From JAUIJL01 sp965366625 (GTDB lineage Bacteria > Acidobacteriota > Thermoanaerobaculia > Multivoradales > J023), in assembly GCA_965366625.1 (NCBI GenBank), contig CBDUGP010000042.1, forward strand, positions 1 to 64,000: a stretch of 64,000 nt of DNA, read 5' to 3'. Every line of letters begins with the position of its first letter. Position 1 is the first letter of the stretch. The notes under the pieces were generated by a model that was not told where the DNA came from, searched no databases, and saw nothing but the letters and a program-made list of their open reading frames with translations. The position numbers and the translations under genes were made by a program. Shown piece by piece: positions 7,007 through 14,981 of the stretch.

Positions 7007-8229
7007 GCCTAGACATTTTCCAGCTCAGCGACCGTGCCCAGGACTATCGATCCCGGCTGCTGGAATTCATGGACGCCCACGTTTACCCGATCGAGCGGGA
7101 ATTTCATCGCCAGGTCGACGAAGGGCAGGATCGCTGGCAGCCGCCCGCTATCCTGGAGCCGCTCAAGACCAAGGCTCGGGAAGCTGGGTTATGGAACCTT
7201 TTCTTGCCCGAAAGCGAGCTCGGCGCCGGCCTGACCAATCTGGAGTACGCATCCCTGTGCGAAATCATGGGACGGGTGATTTTTGCGCCGGAGATCTTCA
7301 ATTGCTCGGCGCCGGATACGGGCAATATGGAGGTTCTGGTGCGTTACGGCTCCGAGGCGCAGAAGGAGCAATGGCTGAAGCCCTTGCTCAACGGCGAGAT
7401 CCGCTCGTGTTTCGCCATGACCGAGCCCGAGGTGGCCTCGTCGGACGCCACCAACATCTGCTCGACCATCCGGCTCGACGGCGATGAATACGTGATCAAC
7501 GGTCGCAAGTGGTGGACCTCGGGCGCCGGGGATCGACGTTGCAAGATCGCGATTTTCCTCGGCATCAACGCCACGGACGGTCCTCGGCATTTGCGCCACT
7601 CCATGATCCTGGTGCCTCTGGACGCGCCCGGGGTGACCATCGAACGCATGCTCACCGTCTTCGGGTATGACGATGCTCCCCACGGTCACGCGGAGATCGC
7701 TTTCGACAACGTGCGCGTGTCGGCCGCGAATATGTTGCTCGGTGAGGGGCGGGGATTCGAAATCGCCCAGGGGCGTCTGGGGCCGGGGCGCATTCACCAT
7801 TGCATGCGTTTGATCGGCGTGGCCGAGCGGGCTTTGGAGGCCATGTGTCGACGGGCCTCGGAGCGGGTGGCTTTCGGCCGTCAGCTGTCGGAAATGGGCA
7901 CTTTGCGGGCCGATATCGCCGACTCCCGGATGGAGATCGATCAAGCACGTCTGCTGACCCTGAAGGCGGCGCACATGATGGATACGGTGGGCAATAAGGT
8001 CGCTCGCAGCGAAATCGCCATGATCAAGGTGGTAGCTCCCAATGTCGCCCTGCGGGTGCTCGACCGGGCGATTCAAGCACACGGCGGGGCCGGGGTGTCG
8101 GGGGACTTCCACCTGGCTTACCACTGGGCCATGGCCCGCACCCTGCGCCTGGCCGACGGACCCGACGAGGTGCATCGCGAGACCGTGGCCAAGTTGGAAC
8201 TTAAACGTCAGCTGCGGAGCGCCGGCTGA
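7003..8229 (+). CDS. Acyl-CoA dehydrogenase, ACAD10/11-like (408 aa)
   Basis: This FAD enzyme introduces the alpha-beta double bond in acyl-CoA. The sequence has the ACAD flavin/substrate motif MTEPEVASSDATNI near residue 140, the INGRKWWTSGAGD strand near 165, the RIHHCMRLIGVAERALE helix, and IQAHGGAGVS near the C-terminal catalytic region. The spacing and wording of these motifs resemble the ACAD10/ACAD11 branch more than the short- or medium-chain enzymes. That branch handles long or 4-hydroxy acyl-CoAs in animals, but substrate here is open. It overlaps ltaE by 4 bases and the TlpA-like gene by 1 base, so the three form one operon. Confidence 0.92.
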   Translation: MSLDIFQLSDRAQDYRSRLLEFMDAHVYPIEREFHRQVDEGQDRWQPPAILEPLKTKAREAGLWNLFLPESELGAGLTNLEYASLCEIMGRVIFAPEIFNCSAPDTGNMEVLVRYGSEAQKEQWLKPLLNGEIRSCFAMTEPEVASSDATNICSTIRLDGDEYVINGRKWWTSGAGDRRCKIAIFLGINATDGPRHLRHSMILVPLDAPGVTIERMLTVFGYDDAPHGHAEIAFDNVRVSAANMLLGEGRGFEIAQGRLGPGRIHHCMRLIGVAERALEAMCRRASERVAFGRQLSEMGTLRADIADSRMEIDQARLLTLKAAHMMDTVGNKVARSEIAMIKVVAPNVALRVLDRAIQAHGGAGVSGDFHLAYHWAMARTLRLADGPDEVHRETVAKLELKRQLRSAG

Positions 8230-8738
8230 TGCGCAGCCGCTTTTGTTTTGCGGTTGGCCTGGTGCTGTTGTTGACCTCCACGTTGGGCTGCAATCCGGTT
8301 CGGCGCGCCCAGGTCGGCAGCGGCGAGCCCTTGCCCGAACTCAACATGCCGCTGCTCGACGGCGGCCGATTTGTGCACGACGACCTGCGCCAAGCCGGGC
8401 AGCCGGTGGTGGTCAACTTCTGGGCCACCTGGTGCGGGCCGTGCATTCGCGAGATCCCGACCTTGCAGAAGCTGCACGAGAGCGGCGAAGTCAAGGTGGT
8501 GTCGATCTCGTTGGATACGGGCGGCGCCGAGGTCATCAGACCCTTTGTGGCGGAACAGAACATCGCCTATCCCGTTCTGATCGGCAACATGGGATATTTT
8601 CAGCAGCTCGGTGGTGCCGCCATTCCCTACACTTTGATTTTGGATCCGGAGCTTCGGATCCGGTCGGTTTTCCAGGGTTTGGTGAGCAAAAACACCCTGG
8701 ACCGAGCCTTGGCGGACGCCATGGTGTCCGAAGGTTGA
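8229..8738 (+). CDS. TlpA/ResA-like thioredoxin lipoprotein (169 aa)
   Basis: Residues 1-20 are a lipoprotein signal ending in STLG-Cys21, so the protein should be lipid-anchored outside the cytoplasmic membrane. The thioredoxin fold follows, with NFWATWCGPC (Cys69, Cys72) and the cis-proline region AAIPYTLIL near residue 135. It matches TlpA/ResA-type thiol reductases that act on secreted proteins or cytochrome c. The start overlaps the dehydrogenase stop (TGATG). Its physical coupling to acyl-CoA catabolism is odd functionally and may simply reflect operon packing. Confidence 0.9.
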   Translation: MRSRFCFAVGLVLLLTSTLGCNPVRRAQVGSGEPLPELNMPLLDGGRFVHDDLRQAGQPVVVNFWATWCGPCIREIPTLQKLHESGEVKVVSISLDTGGAEVIRPFVAEQNIAYPVLIGNMGYFQQLGGAAIPYTLILDPELRIRSVFQGLVSKNTLDRALADAMVSEG

Positions 8739-8781
8739 GCTGCGGTCGAGGTCGAGCCCGGCCTAACCGTCATTCGGCGCG

Positions 8782-8810
8782 TTGACAGCCTGCTTACCGG
8801 GCGGTAAGTT
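8782..8810 (+). promoter_or_regulatory. Promoter with overlapping palindromic operator upstream of thiolase
   Basis: TTGACA (8782-8787) is followed after 17 bp by TAAGTT (8805-8810), a plausible sigma70-type promoter for the thiolase at 8979. The palindrome CTTACCGGGCGGTAAG (8793-8808; 7-bp arms, 2-bp centre) lies across the spacer and -10. The ACCG-NN-CGGT core is typical of TetR-family operators of fatty-acid genes, so repression relieved by acyl-CoA is a reasonable inference. Confidence 0.6.
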
Positions 8811-8978
8811 CCTGATGGCGCTGGAGTCCTTCGTTAGGTTGTGAAATTTCTCGGTGCCCTTCCCATCGTCAAGACGTTCGGTGGCGCCCTTTGCTCAGCG
8901 CGCCCGAACTCAGTTCAGACATAGCTTTCAGCGTTCTTACCCCTAGAAACCTCTCGTTTCATCCTTTGGAGACACACC

Positions 8979-10220
8979 ATGCGTGAAGCTTGGATCCTCG
9001 ATGCGGTGCGGACCCCCCGCGGCCGCGGCAAAAAAGATAAAGGCGCCCTTTCCGGCATCCACCCCCAAGAGCTGATGGCTCAAACCCTTCAACAGTTGGC
9101 TCAGCGGACCGGATTCGAAACCGCCGACGTGGAAGACGTGGTCTTGGGCTGCGTGTCCCAGGCCAACGAGCAGGGTGCCAACATCGCGCGCAATAGCGTG
9201 CTCTCCGCCGGTTGGCCCTTGGAGGTCACCGGCGTGACCTTGAACCGCTTCTGCGGCTCCGGCGCCCAGGCCCTCAACTTTGCCGCCATGGGCGTGATGA
9301 GCGGTCAACAAGAGTTGGTGGTGGGCGGCGGTGTGGAGTCCATGTCGCGGGTGCCCATGATGTCCGACGGCGCCGGCATCGACGGCAACAATCTGCACTT
9401 GCGGGAGAAGATCCACCAAGTGGCTCAGGGCATTTCGGCGGATCTGATCGCCACCCTCGAGGGATTCTCGCGCGAGGATTGCGATCGATTCGCCGCCGAA
9501 TCTCAGCAGCGGGCCGAGGCGGCCCAGAAAAACGGCTACTTCGATAAAAGTCTTTTCCCGGTGGTGGATCCAGCCACCGGCGAGGTGGCCTTGGAGCGCG
9601 ACGAGCATCCCCGCGCCGGCACCACCGCCGAATCCCTGGCGGGGCTCGACGCGGTTTTCGAGCGTTGGGGAGCCAGCCCGGTGGACGGCCCCGGCTCCAA
9701 GACGTCCGATCAAATTGCGTTGGAGAAATATCCCGAAGCGGGCGATGCCATCCAGCACGTGCACACCGCGGGCAACTCGTCGGGCATTGTCGACGGCGCC
9801 GCGGCGATTCTGGTTTCCAGCAACGACTACGCCAAAGCCCATGGGCTGAAACCGCGGGCACGGGTGAAAGCGGTGGCCACGGCCGGTGCCGAGCCCCTGA
9901 TCATGCTCACCGCGCCGACCCCGGCGTCGGAAAAAGCGCTCAAGAAGGCCGGCATGGCCGCTTCCGACATCGACCTGTGGGAGATCAACGAGGCTTTCGC
10001 CGCCATTCCGCTGCAAACCATGCGCAATCTGGGCATCGACCACGACCGGGTCAACGTCAACGGCGGCGCTATTGCCCTGGGTCATCCCCTGGGTGCCACC
10101 GGGGCGATCCTCATCGGCACGGTGATCGACGAACTCGAGCGCCGGGATTTGAGCACCGGTCTGGTGACCCTCTGCATCGGCGGCGGCATGGGCATTGCCA
10201 CGATCGTCGAACGGATCTGA
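8979..10220 (+). CDS. Acetyl-CoA C-acyltransferase (thiolase, 413 aa)
   Basis: This is a degradative thiolase, cleaving 3-ketoacyl-CoA to acetyl-CoA and a shortened acyl-CoA. The acylated Cys92 sits in NRFCGSGAQ, His369 in LGHPLGATG and the second catalytic Cys399 in LCIGGGMG. The length is typical. Start ATG 8979 has GGAG about 8 bases before it. A promoter with a palindromic operator lies about 170 bases upstream. It is the last step of the beta-oxidation set that includes the acyl-CoA dehydrogenase before it and the hydroxyacyl-CoA dehydrogenases at 53713-55377. The FadA/FadI versus AtoB substrate range cannot be told from sequence by eye. Confidence 0.94.
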   Translation: MREAWILDAVRTPRGRGKKDKGALSGIHPQELMAQTLQQLAQRTGFETADVEDVVLGCVSQANEQGANIARNSVLSAGWPLEVTGVTLNRFCGSGAQALNFAAMGVMSGQQELVVGGGVESMSRVPMMSDGAGIDGNNLHLREKIHQVAQGISADLIATLEGFSREDCDRFAAESQQRAEAAQKNGYFDKSLFPVVDPATGEVALERDEHPRAGTTAESLAGLDAVFERWGASPVDGPGSKTSDQIALEKYPEAGDAIQHVHTAGNSSGIVDGAAAILVSSNDYAKAHGLKPRARVKAVATAGAEPLIMLTAPTPASEKALKKAGMAASDIDLWEINEAFAAIPLQTMRNLGIDHDRVNVNGGAIALGHPLGATGAILIGTVIDELERRDLSTGLVTLCIGGGMGIATIVERI

Positions 10221-10230
10221 GGTCTCGACG

Positions 10231-11619
10231 GTGACTGATTCGACGAAGGCTGAGCAGACGGCGACGGTCGGGATTCGGCTCGAAGACAAAAGCGTGTGGG
10301 AACGGCGGGTGCCCCTGGTGCCCGCGGATATCCAAGGCCTGGCAGCGGACCAAGGGTTGCGGTTCGTGGTCCAGCCTTCGGAGCGTCGCATTTACAAAGA
10401 TGCGGCGTTCGCTGAGGTGGGGGCGTCCGTGCAAATGGATCTCTCCGAGGCGGACGTGATTTTCTCGGTCAAGGAAGTGCCCATTCCCCTGCTGCTCGAG
10501 GGCAAGACCTATTGCTTTTTTGCCCATGTGATCAAAGGCCAGCGTTACAACATGCCGTTGTTGCGCACCTTATTGGATCAAGGCATTACCCTGATCGACT
10601 ACGAGCGCATCACCGACGGTCAGGGCCATCGTCTGGTGAAATTCGGTCTCGAAGCCGGCCAAGCGGGCATGATCGACACGCTTTACGTCCTGGGGCGCCG
10701 GCTGGCGGGCGAAGGCATTGCCAATCCGTTCTCGCAAATCGAGCAAGCCTATCGATATCGAGACCTCGCCCATGCGGAAGAAGTGATCGCAGGGGTGGGC
10801 AAGAGTATTAAGGCAGGTTTCGACCTGCCCGACGGGCCGTTGGTGGTGGGTTTCACCGGCCGTGGCAGCGTCAGTCAGGGGGCCCAGGAGGTCTTTGATC
10901 TGCTGCCCCATGAAATCGTCGAGCCGGCGGACCTGCCGGAGGTGATGGAGCGCAAGGAGCGGGACCGTCTATTCAAGGTCGTATTCGACAAACGCCATTT
11001 GGCCCGCCCGGTGGAAGCCGGACGGCCGTTCGTGGAAACGGAATATCACCAACATCCCGAGCGTTTCGAAGCGCGGCTCCAGGACTACCTGCCCTACCTG
11101 ACGGTGTTGATGAACGGTATTTTCTGGACCGAGGATTACCCCAAATTCGTCACCAAGGCGCACGTTCAGCGCCATTGGCAAGACGGCCAGAGGCGTTTAC
11201 GCGTGATCGGCGACGTGACTTGCGATATCGACGGGGCGGTGGAGCTGACCTACAAATCCACCCAGCCGGATCAACCGACCTACATCTACGATCCCGAAAC
11301 CGATGGGTTCGTCGACGGATTAGAGGGTCGCGGGATCGCCGTGTTGGCAGTGGATAATTTGCCTTGCGAGCTGTCCCGAGACGCTTCGGATAATTTCAGC
11401 CGCTCCCTGCGTGATTTCGTGCCCGCCATCGCCAACGCAGACTACTCGCAGCCGTTCGACGAGCTCGATTTGCCCAACGCGGTGCTGCGGGCGGTGATCA
11501 CCCACCGAGGGCGGCTGACCCCGGAGTATCAATATTTGCGCGAGGCCTTGGCCTCTGAAGGCTTGCTGCCGGCAAGGGATTTGCTGAAGAAAGTCGACGG
11601 ATCTCCTGAAAGCCCGTGA
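10231..11619 (+). CDS. Lysine-ketoglutarate-reductase-like dehydrogenase (462 aa)
   Basis: The chain matches the lysine-ketoglutarate reductase half of the eukaryotic bifunctional aminoadipate semialdehyde synthase, which makes saccharopine from lysine and 2-oxoglutarate. Shared landmarks are the opening GIRLEDKSVWERRVPL, YCFFAHVIKGQ near residue 100, IDYERI, the VGFTGRGSVSQGAQEVF nucleotide loop near 200, LMNGIFW near 290, GDVTCDIDGAVE and VDNLPCELS. It belongs to the AlaDH/PNT fold group. The GTG at 10231 is 10 bases after the thiolase stop and I prefer it to an ATG at 10195 inside that gene. No separate saccharopine dehydrogenase lies nearby, so the product's fate is open. Confidence 0.82.
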   Translation: MTDSTKAEQTATVGIRLEDKSVWERRVPLVPADIQGLAADQGLRFVVQPSERRIYKDAAFAEVGASVQMDLSEADVIFSVKEVPIPLLLEGKTYCFFAHVIKGQRYNMPLLRTLLDQGITLIDYERITDGQGHRLVKFGLEAGQAGMIDTLYVLGRRLAGEGIANPFSQIEQAYRYRDLAHAEEVIAGVGKSIKAGFDLPDGPLVVGFTGRGSVSQGAQEVFDLLPHEIVEPADLPEVMERKERDRLFKVVFDKRHLARPVEAGRPFVETEYHQHPERFEARLQDYLPYLTVLMNGIFWTEDYPKFVTKAHVQRHWQDGQRRLRVIGDVTCDIDGAVELTYKSTQPDQPTYIYDPETDGFVDGLEGRGIAVLAVDNLPCELSRDASDNFSRSLRDFVPAIANADYSQPFDELDLPNAVLRAVITHRGRLTPEYQYLREALASEGLLPARDLLKKVDGSPESP

Positions 11620-11818
11620 ATCCCGCTGGATCCGGGCTGCGAAGGGAATAAGAAGAGCGATTGATTCTTCGTTTCCATACAAGTCGTACTTCTCCATCGT
11701 ACGGAAAAACAGACGGCCCATGCACAAACAGCCCACACACAGACAGCTCATGCACCGTGAGCCCGGCCCGGCGGCTCCTCAAGGTTCACAAGATAGTTTT
11801 CACAGGATTTTTTTCATC

Positions 11819-14797
11819 ATGAATCACCCCGACGTTTCTCGTGTTTCACGGATCCCCGTCGTTTTCGGTTTCTTGCTGCTCTTTCTCTTTGCTACCACCG
11901 CAGCCACGGCTGCGGGGCCACCTTGCCGCCCTTGCGCGGGCATTTGGGTCGAGGAACCGGGTGTCGCCATCGATGCTTTGGCCGCTGGGCTGAGAATCGA
12001 AGGGGATGCACGGCTCTACGTGGTGTGGCCCACGGAGCTCGACGGCAATGGCTCCAACGCCGCGTTCGAATCGGTTCGACGGGTCGGCGGCACCCCGTGG
12101 ACGCTGACGATTTTCCGTTCGCCGGCGCCGATCCAAGAACATCTCGACAGCTTGCAAAAAGAGCTCGAAGCGCTCTCGGCGTTGGCCTTGAATTCCGGTG
12201 AGCGGGCCCACTTCCAGCTCACCTGGCGTCCGTCGTCGGGGCAAGCCAACACCCAAGACTTCGCCTACCTGGTGAAACGCGCCGCGGTGGTGGTGACCGG
12301 CGCCCAGGCCGACGCCCGCGTTTTGGCCGGTCCGTTGGTGCCCGACGCCGCGGCCCTACAAGAATTTTACGCCGAGAACGTGGCCGCTTATGTGGACGGC
12401 GTGGCCCTCCAACCGGGCGGCTCCGACGAGCAGGTTAAAGAGGCGATCGACGCCATCGGCGAGCTCGATCCGGGTAAACCCATCGTGCTCGACCGTCTAT
12501 CGTTCCCCGCCGAAGCCAGCCGCAGCCTGGCGGAAACCGCGGCCGCGGCGGAAAAAGGATTCGCGGTCACCCTCTTCCGTTTCACCCGCGACGCCGCGGC
12601 GTTGAATCCGCTCAAGCTGTTGGCCCGGGAGTTCCAAGGGGATATGTCCTTTGATCCCTACACCGTGCCCACCGGCGCCAAGCGGGCTTGGACTTACGTC
12701 AAAGGCGAGGATCTCTCCCTGCGGGTGATCGCCGAGGCCGAGCCCGAGGCCGCCCAGGTCAACCTCTTCTTCAGAGATGCCCAGCTGCGCAGCCCGCGGA
12801 TTTTCGACTATAAGGACGGTTTTGAAGGCTCGGTTTTCGGCCAGAAACGCTCCGGCGGCGGGCTTTTAGTGCCCCTGGAGTCGCCGGCGCCCGTGAGCGT
12901 GATCAAAGTCGAACGTATGAGCGCCGCCGAGCTCGAAGGTCTCGAAGAAGAGGTCCAGGTCGACGACTCCCGGCAAATGCCGGTGGAAGAAATTCTGCGT
13001 CAGTTACAGGCGTTCGAGGACGCCCAAACCCGCAAGGTGGATCACTACCAGGCGCGCAACATCCTGCATTTGCGCTTCGAGGTCGGCACCGGCACCGGGG
13101 GTGTTGAGGCGTCGTTCGACGGCGACTTCTTCTTCCGCCAAGGCCAGGGTTTCGATTGGACCTGGGAAGACTTCTACTTCAACGGCGTGAAGTGGAAGGG
13201 CAAAAAGCTGCCGGAGCTGCCGATTTTGCAGCCGGAAAAAGCGGCGGTCTTGCCCCTGACCATCAACTTCACCAAGGAATATTCCTATCGCCTGCGCGGT
13301 ACCGAAGTGATCGACGGTCACGATTGCTGGGTGATCGATTTCGAGCCGGCCGTGGCGGCGGAGCCGGGCAAGAGCCTCTACCAAGGCACGGTGTGGGTCG
13401 ACCGTGAGATTTACGCCCGTGTCAAAACCCGAAGCTTGCAGCTCGGGCTCGACGGCGAGGTGCTCTCGAACGACGAAACCGTTTACTTCAACCCGGTGGA
13501 CGCTTCCGGCCAACCGGCGCCCTGGAGCCCGGACAGCTACTTCCTGCCCACGCGCATCGTCGGTCAGCAGGTTTGGTCGTTGCTCAACGCGGCGCTCCAG
13601 GTGGAACGGGAATCCCTGCTGTCGGGCATTCGCATCAACGGTGAGAGCTTCGAGGCCGAGCGTCAGGTCGCCATGGACTCGGATTCCACCATCGTGCGCG
13701 ATACGGACGAGGGCTTGCGCTACCTGATCAAAGACGAATCCGGCGAGCGGGTGGTGCAAGAAGAATTCGATACCAGCCGATTCTTCCTGGCCGGCGGCAT
13801 TTTCTACGACGAAAGCCAGGACTTCCCGATTCCGTTGGCGGGCGTGAATTATCTCGACCTCGACTTCCGGGATTCCGGTGGCCAGCTGAATGTGCTGTTC
13901 GCCGGTCCGTTCCTCACCGTCAACCTGGCGCAGCCGCGTCTGTTCGACAGCAAATGGGACTTCGGCGGCAACGTCAACGGCATCTTCATCAACTTCGGTG
14001 ACGAGCTCTATCGCGACGGCGAGGAGATCTTGGAGGAAGAGATCGAGCAGCGTCAAAGCTCGGTCTCGGTCTTCTTGGGCCGCCAGCTGGGCAACTACGC
14101 CAAGCTCGACTTCACGGCGGGCCTGTCGTCGGTGAGCTACGGCCGTGCCGACGATACCGCCGAGGATTTCATCATCCCCGAAGACACCCTGATCCAAAGC
14201 TTCGGCACCGAGCTCACCTACTCCCGCTCGGGTTATCGCTTCAAGGTTGAGGCCACCCTCAGCCAACGTCAGGATTGGGAATTCTGGGGCCTGCCCGACA
14301 ACACGGAATTCAATCTCGAGCAAGAAGACTACCTGCGCTGGGGCGTTTCCCTGGGCAAAACCTGGTGGCTGCCGAAGTTCACCAAATTCGGCGTGCAAGT
14401 GGAGCATTTGAACGGCGAAGACCTCGACCGGTTCAGCAAATACGACTTCGGCCTGTTCAGCGACGCCAGCGTCGCCGGTTACCAAAGCGGCCTAGTGCGC
14501 GCCGAAGAAGTCAACGGCCTGCACCTCAGCTACGGCGTCGGCGTGTCCGACCTGCTGCAAGTCGAAATCGACGGCGACGTGGTCTGGGCGAGCGACGAAG
14601 CCAACGGCCTCGACAACGAAATGCTCGCCGGCATCGGCCTCGAAGGCACGATCATGGGCCCGTGGGAAACCATCCTCAACTTCGAACTCGGCGTGCCCGT
14701 CGCCGGCCCGGGCGACGGATACTCCGCCCGCCTGGTGTTCTTGAAGTTCTTTGAAGGTTTCGACAAGTGGTTCAAGAAGGACCGCGCCAAGAAATAG
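11819..14797 (+). CDS. Large secreted protein with probable outer-membrane barrel end (992 aa)
   Basis: I cannot name this family. From ATG 11819 it has a signal peptide (residues about 1-31, hydrophobic VFGFLLLFLFATTAATA). Residues about 400-560 contain a LolA/outer-membrane-lipoprotein-sorting-like beta region (LHLRFEV, FFFRQGQGFDWTWEDFYFNGVKW, YRLRGTEVIDGHDCWVIDFEP). The last 350 residues alternate polar and aromatic residues in strands (LTYSRSGYRFKVEATLS, YSARLVFLKFF), as in a beta barrel, and end with a Lys-rich tail FDKWFKKDRAKK. A role in the outer membrane is inferred. An in-frame ATG at 11720 would precede the signal peptide by 33 unlikely residues. Its final 18 codons are duplicated at 19729. 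Confidence 0.75.
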   Translation: MNHPDVSRVSRIPVVFGFLLLFLFATTAATAAGPPCRPCAGIWVEEPGVAIDALAAGLRIEGDARLYVVWPTELDGNGSNAAFESVRRVGGTPWTLTIFRSPAPIQEHLDSLQKELEALSALALNSGERAHFQLTWRPSSGQANTQDFAYLVKRAAVVVTGAQADARVLAGPLVPDAAALQEFYAENVAAYVDGVALQPGGSDEQVKEAIDAIGELDPGKPIVLDRLSFPAEASRSLAETAAAAEKGFAVTLFRFTRDAAALNPLKLLAREFQGDMSFDPYTVPTGAKRAWTYVKGEDLSLRVIAEAEPEAAQVNLFFRDAQLRSPRIFDYKDGFEGSVFGQKRSGGGLLVPLESPAPVSVIKVERMSAAELEGLEEEVQVDDSRQMPVEEILRQLQAFEDAQTRKVDHYQARNILHLRFEVGTGTGGVEASFDGDFFFRQGQGFDWTWEDFYFNGVKWKGKKLPELPILQPEKAAVLPLTINFTKEYSYRLRGTEVIDGHDCWVIDFEPAVAAEPGKSLYQGTVWVDREIYARVKTRSLQLGLDGEVLSNDETVYFNPVDASGQPAPWSPDSYFLPTRIVGQQVWSLLNAALQVERESLLSGIRINGESFEAERQVAMDSDSTIVRDTDEGLRYLIKDESGERVVQEEFDTSRFFLAGGIFYDESQDFPIPLAGVNYLDLDFRDSGGQLNVLFAGPFLTVNLAQPRLFDSKWDFGGNVNGIFINFGDELYRDGEEILEEEIEQRQSSVSVFLGRQLGNYAKLDFTAGLSSVSYGRADDTAEDFIIPEDTLIQSFGTELTYSRSGYRFKVEATLSQRQDWEFWGLPDNTEFNLEQEDYLRWGVSLGKTWWLPKFTKFGVQVEHLNGEDLDRFSKYDFGLFSDASVAGYQSGLVRAEEVNGLHLSYGVGVSDLLQVEIDGDVVWASDEANGLDNEMLAGIGLEGTIMGPWETILNFELGVPVAGPGDGYSARLVFLKFFEGFDKWFKKDRAKK

Positions 14798-14944
14798 ATT
14801 TCGAGGCTACCTTTGCCTCGTCCCTACGGGACAGCCCGGAGCTGAAATGCAGGGCCGTCCCGCAGGGACAAGGTTTGAGCAGCCTCGGGTTTTAACCCGT
14901 GGCGCCTGCTCGGAAACCCGCATAGAAAGCGGGTGTCAACAACC
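14743..14944. repeat. 202-bp direct repeat, left copy, flanking the KAP-NACHT cassette
   Basis: Positions 14743-14944 match 19729-19930 base for base with no gap; I count 3 mismatches, all close to the stop codon of the upstream gene. The repeat covers the last 18 codons of that gene plus about 147 bp of non-coding DNA. The non-coding part contains two identical hairpins, GTCCC-tac-GGGAC (14820-14832) and GTCCC-gca-GGGAC (14857-14869). A diverged third copy of that part lies at 62774-62935. Confidence 0.95.
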
Positions 14945-14981
14945 TGAAATCTACCCGGCACCCGCCTTGGACCGCACCCGC

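Noticed and set aside
8943..10391. 482-codon minus-strand frame over the thiolase
   Set aside because: It is a GC-driven shadow of the thiolase gene; its His/Gly-rich composition is typical of antisense frames.
13004..14485. 493-codon minus-strand frame over the secreted barrel-like protein
   Set aside because: It lies entirely antisense to a gene with a signal peptide and protein-like composition, and has no motif.
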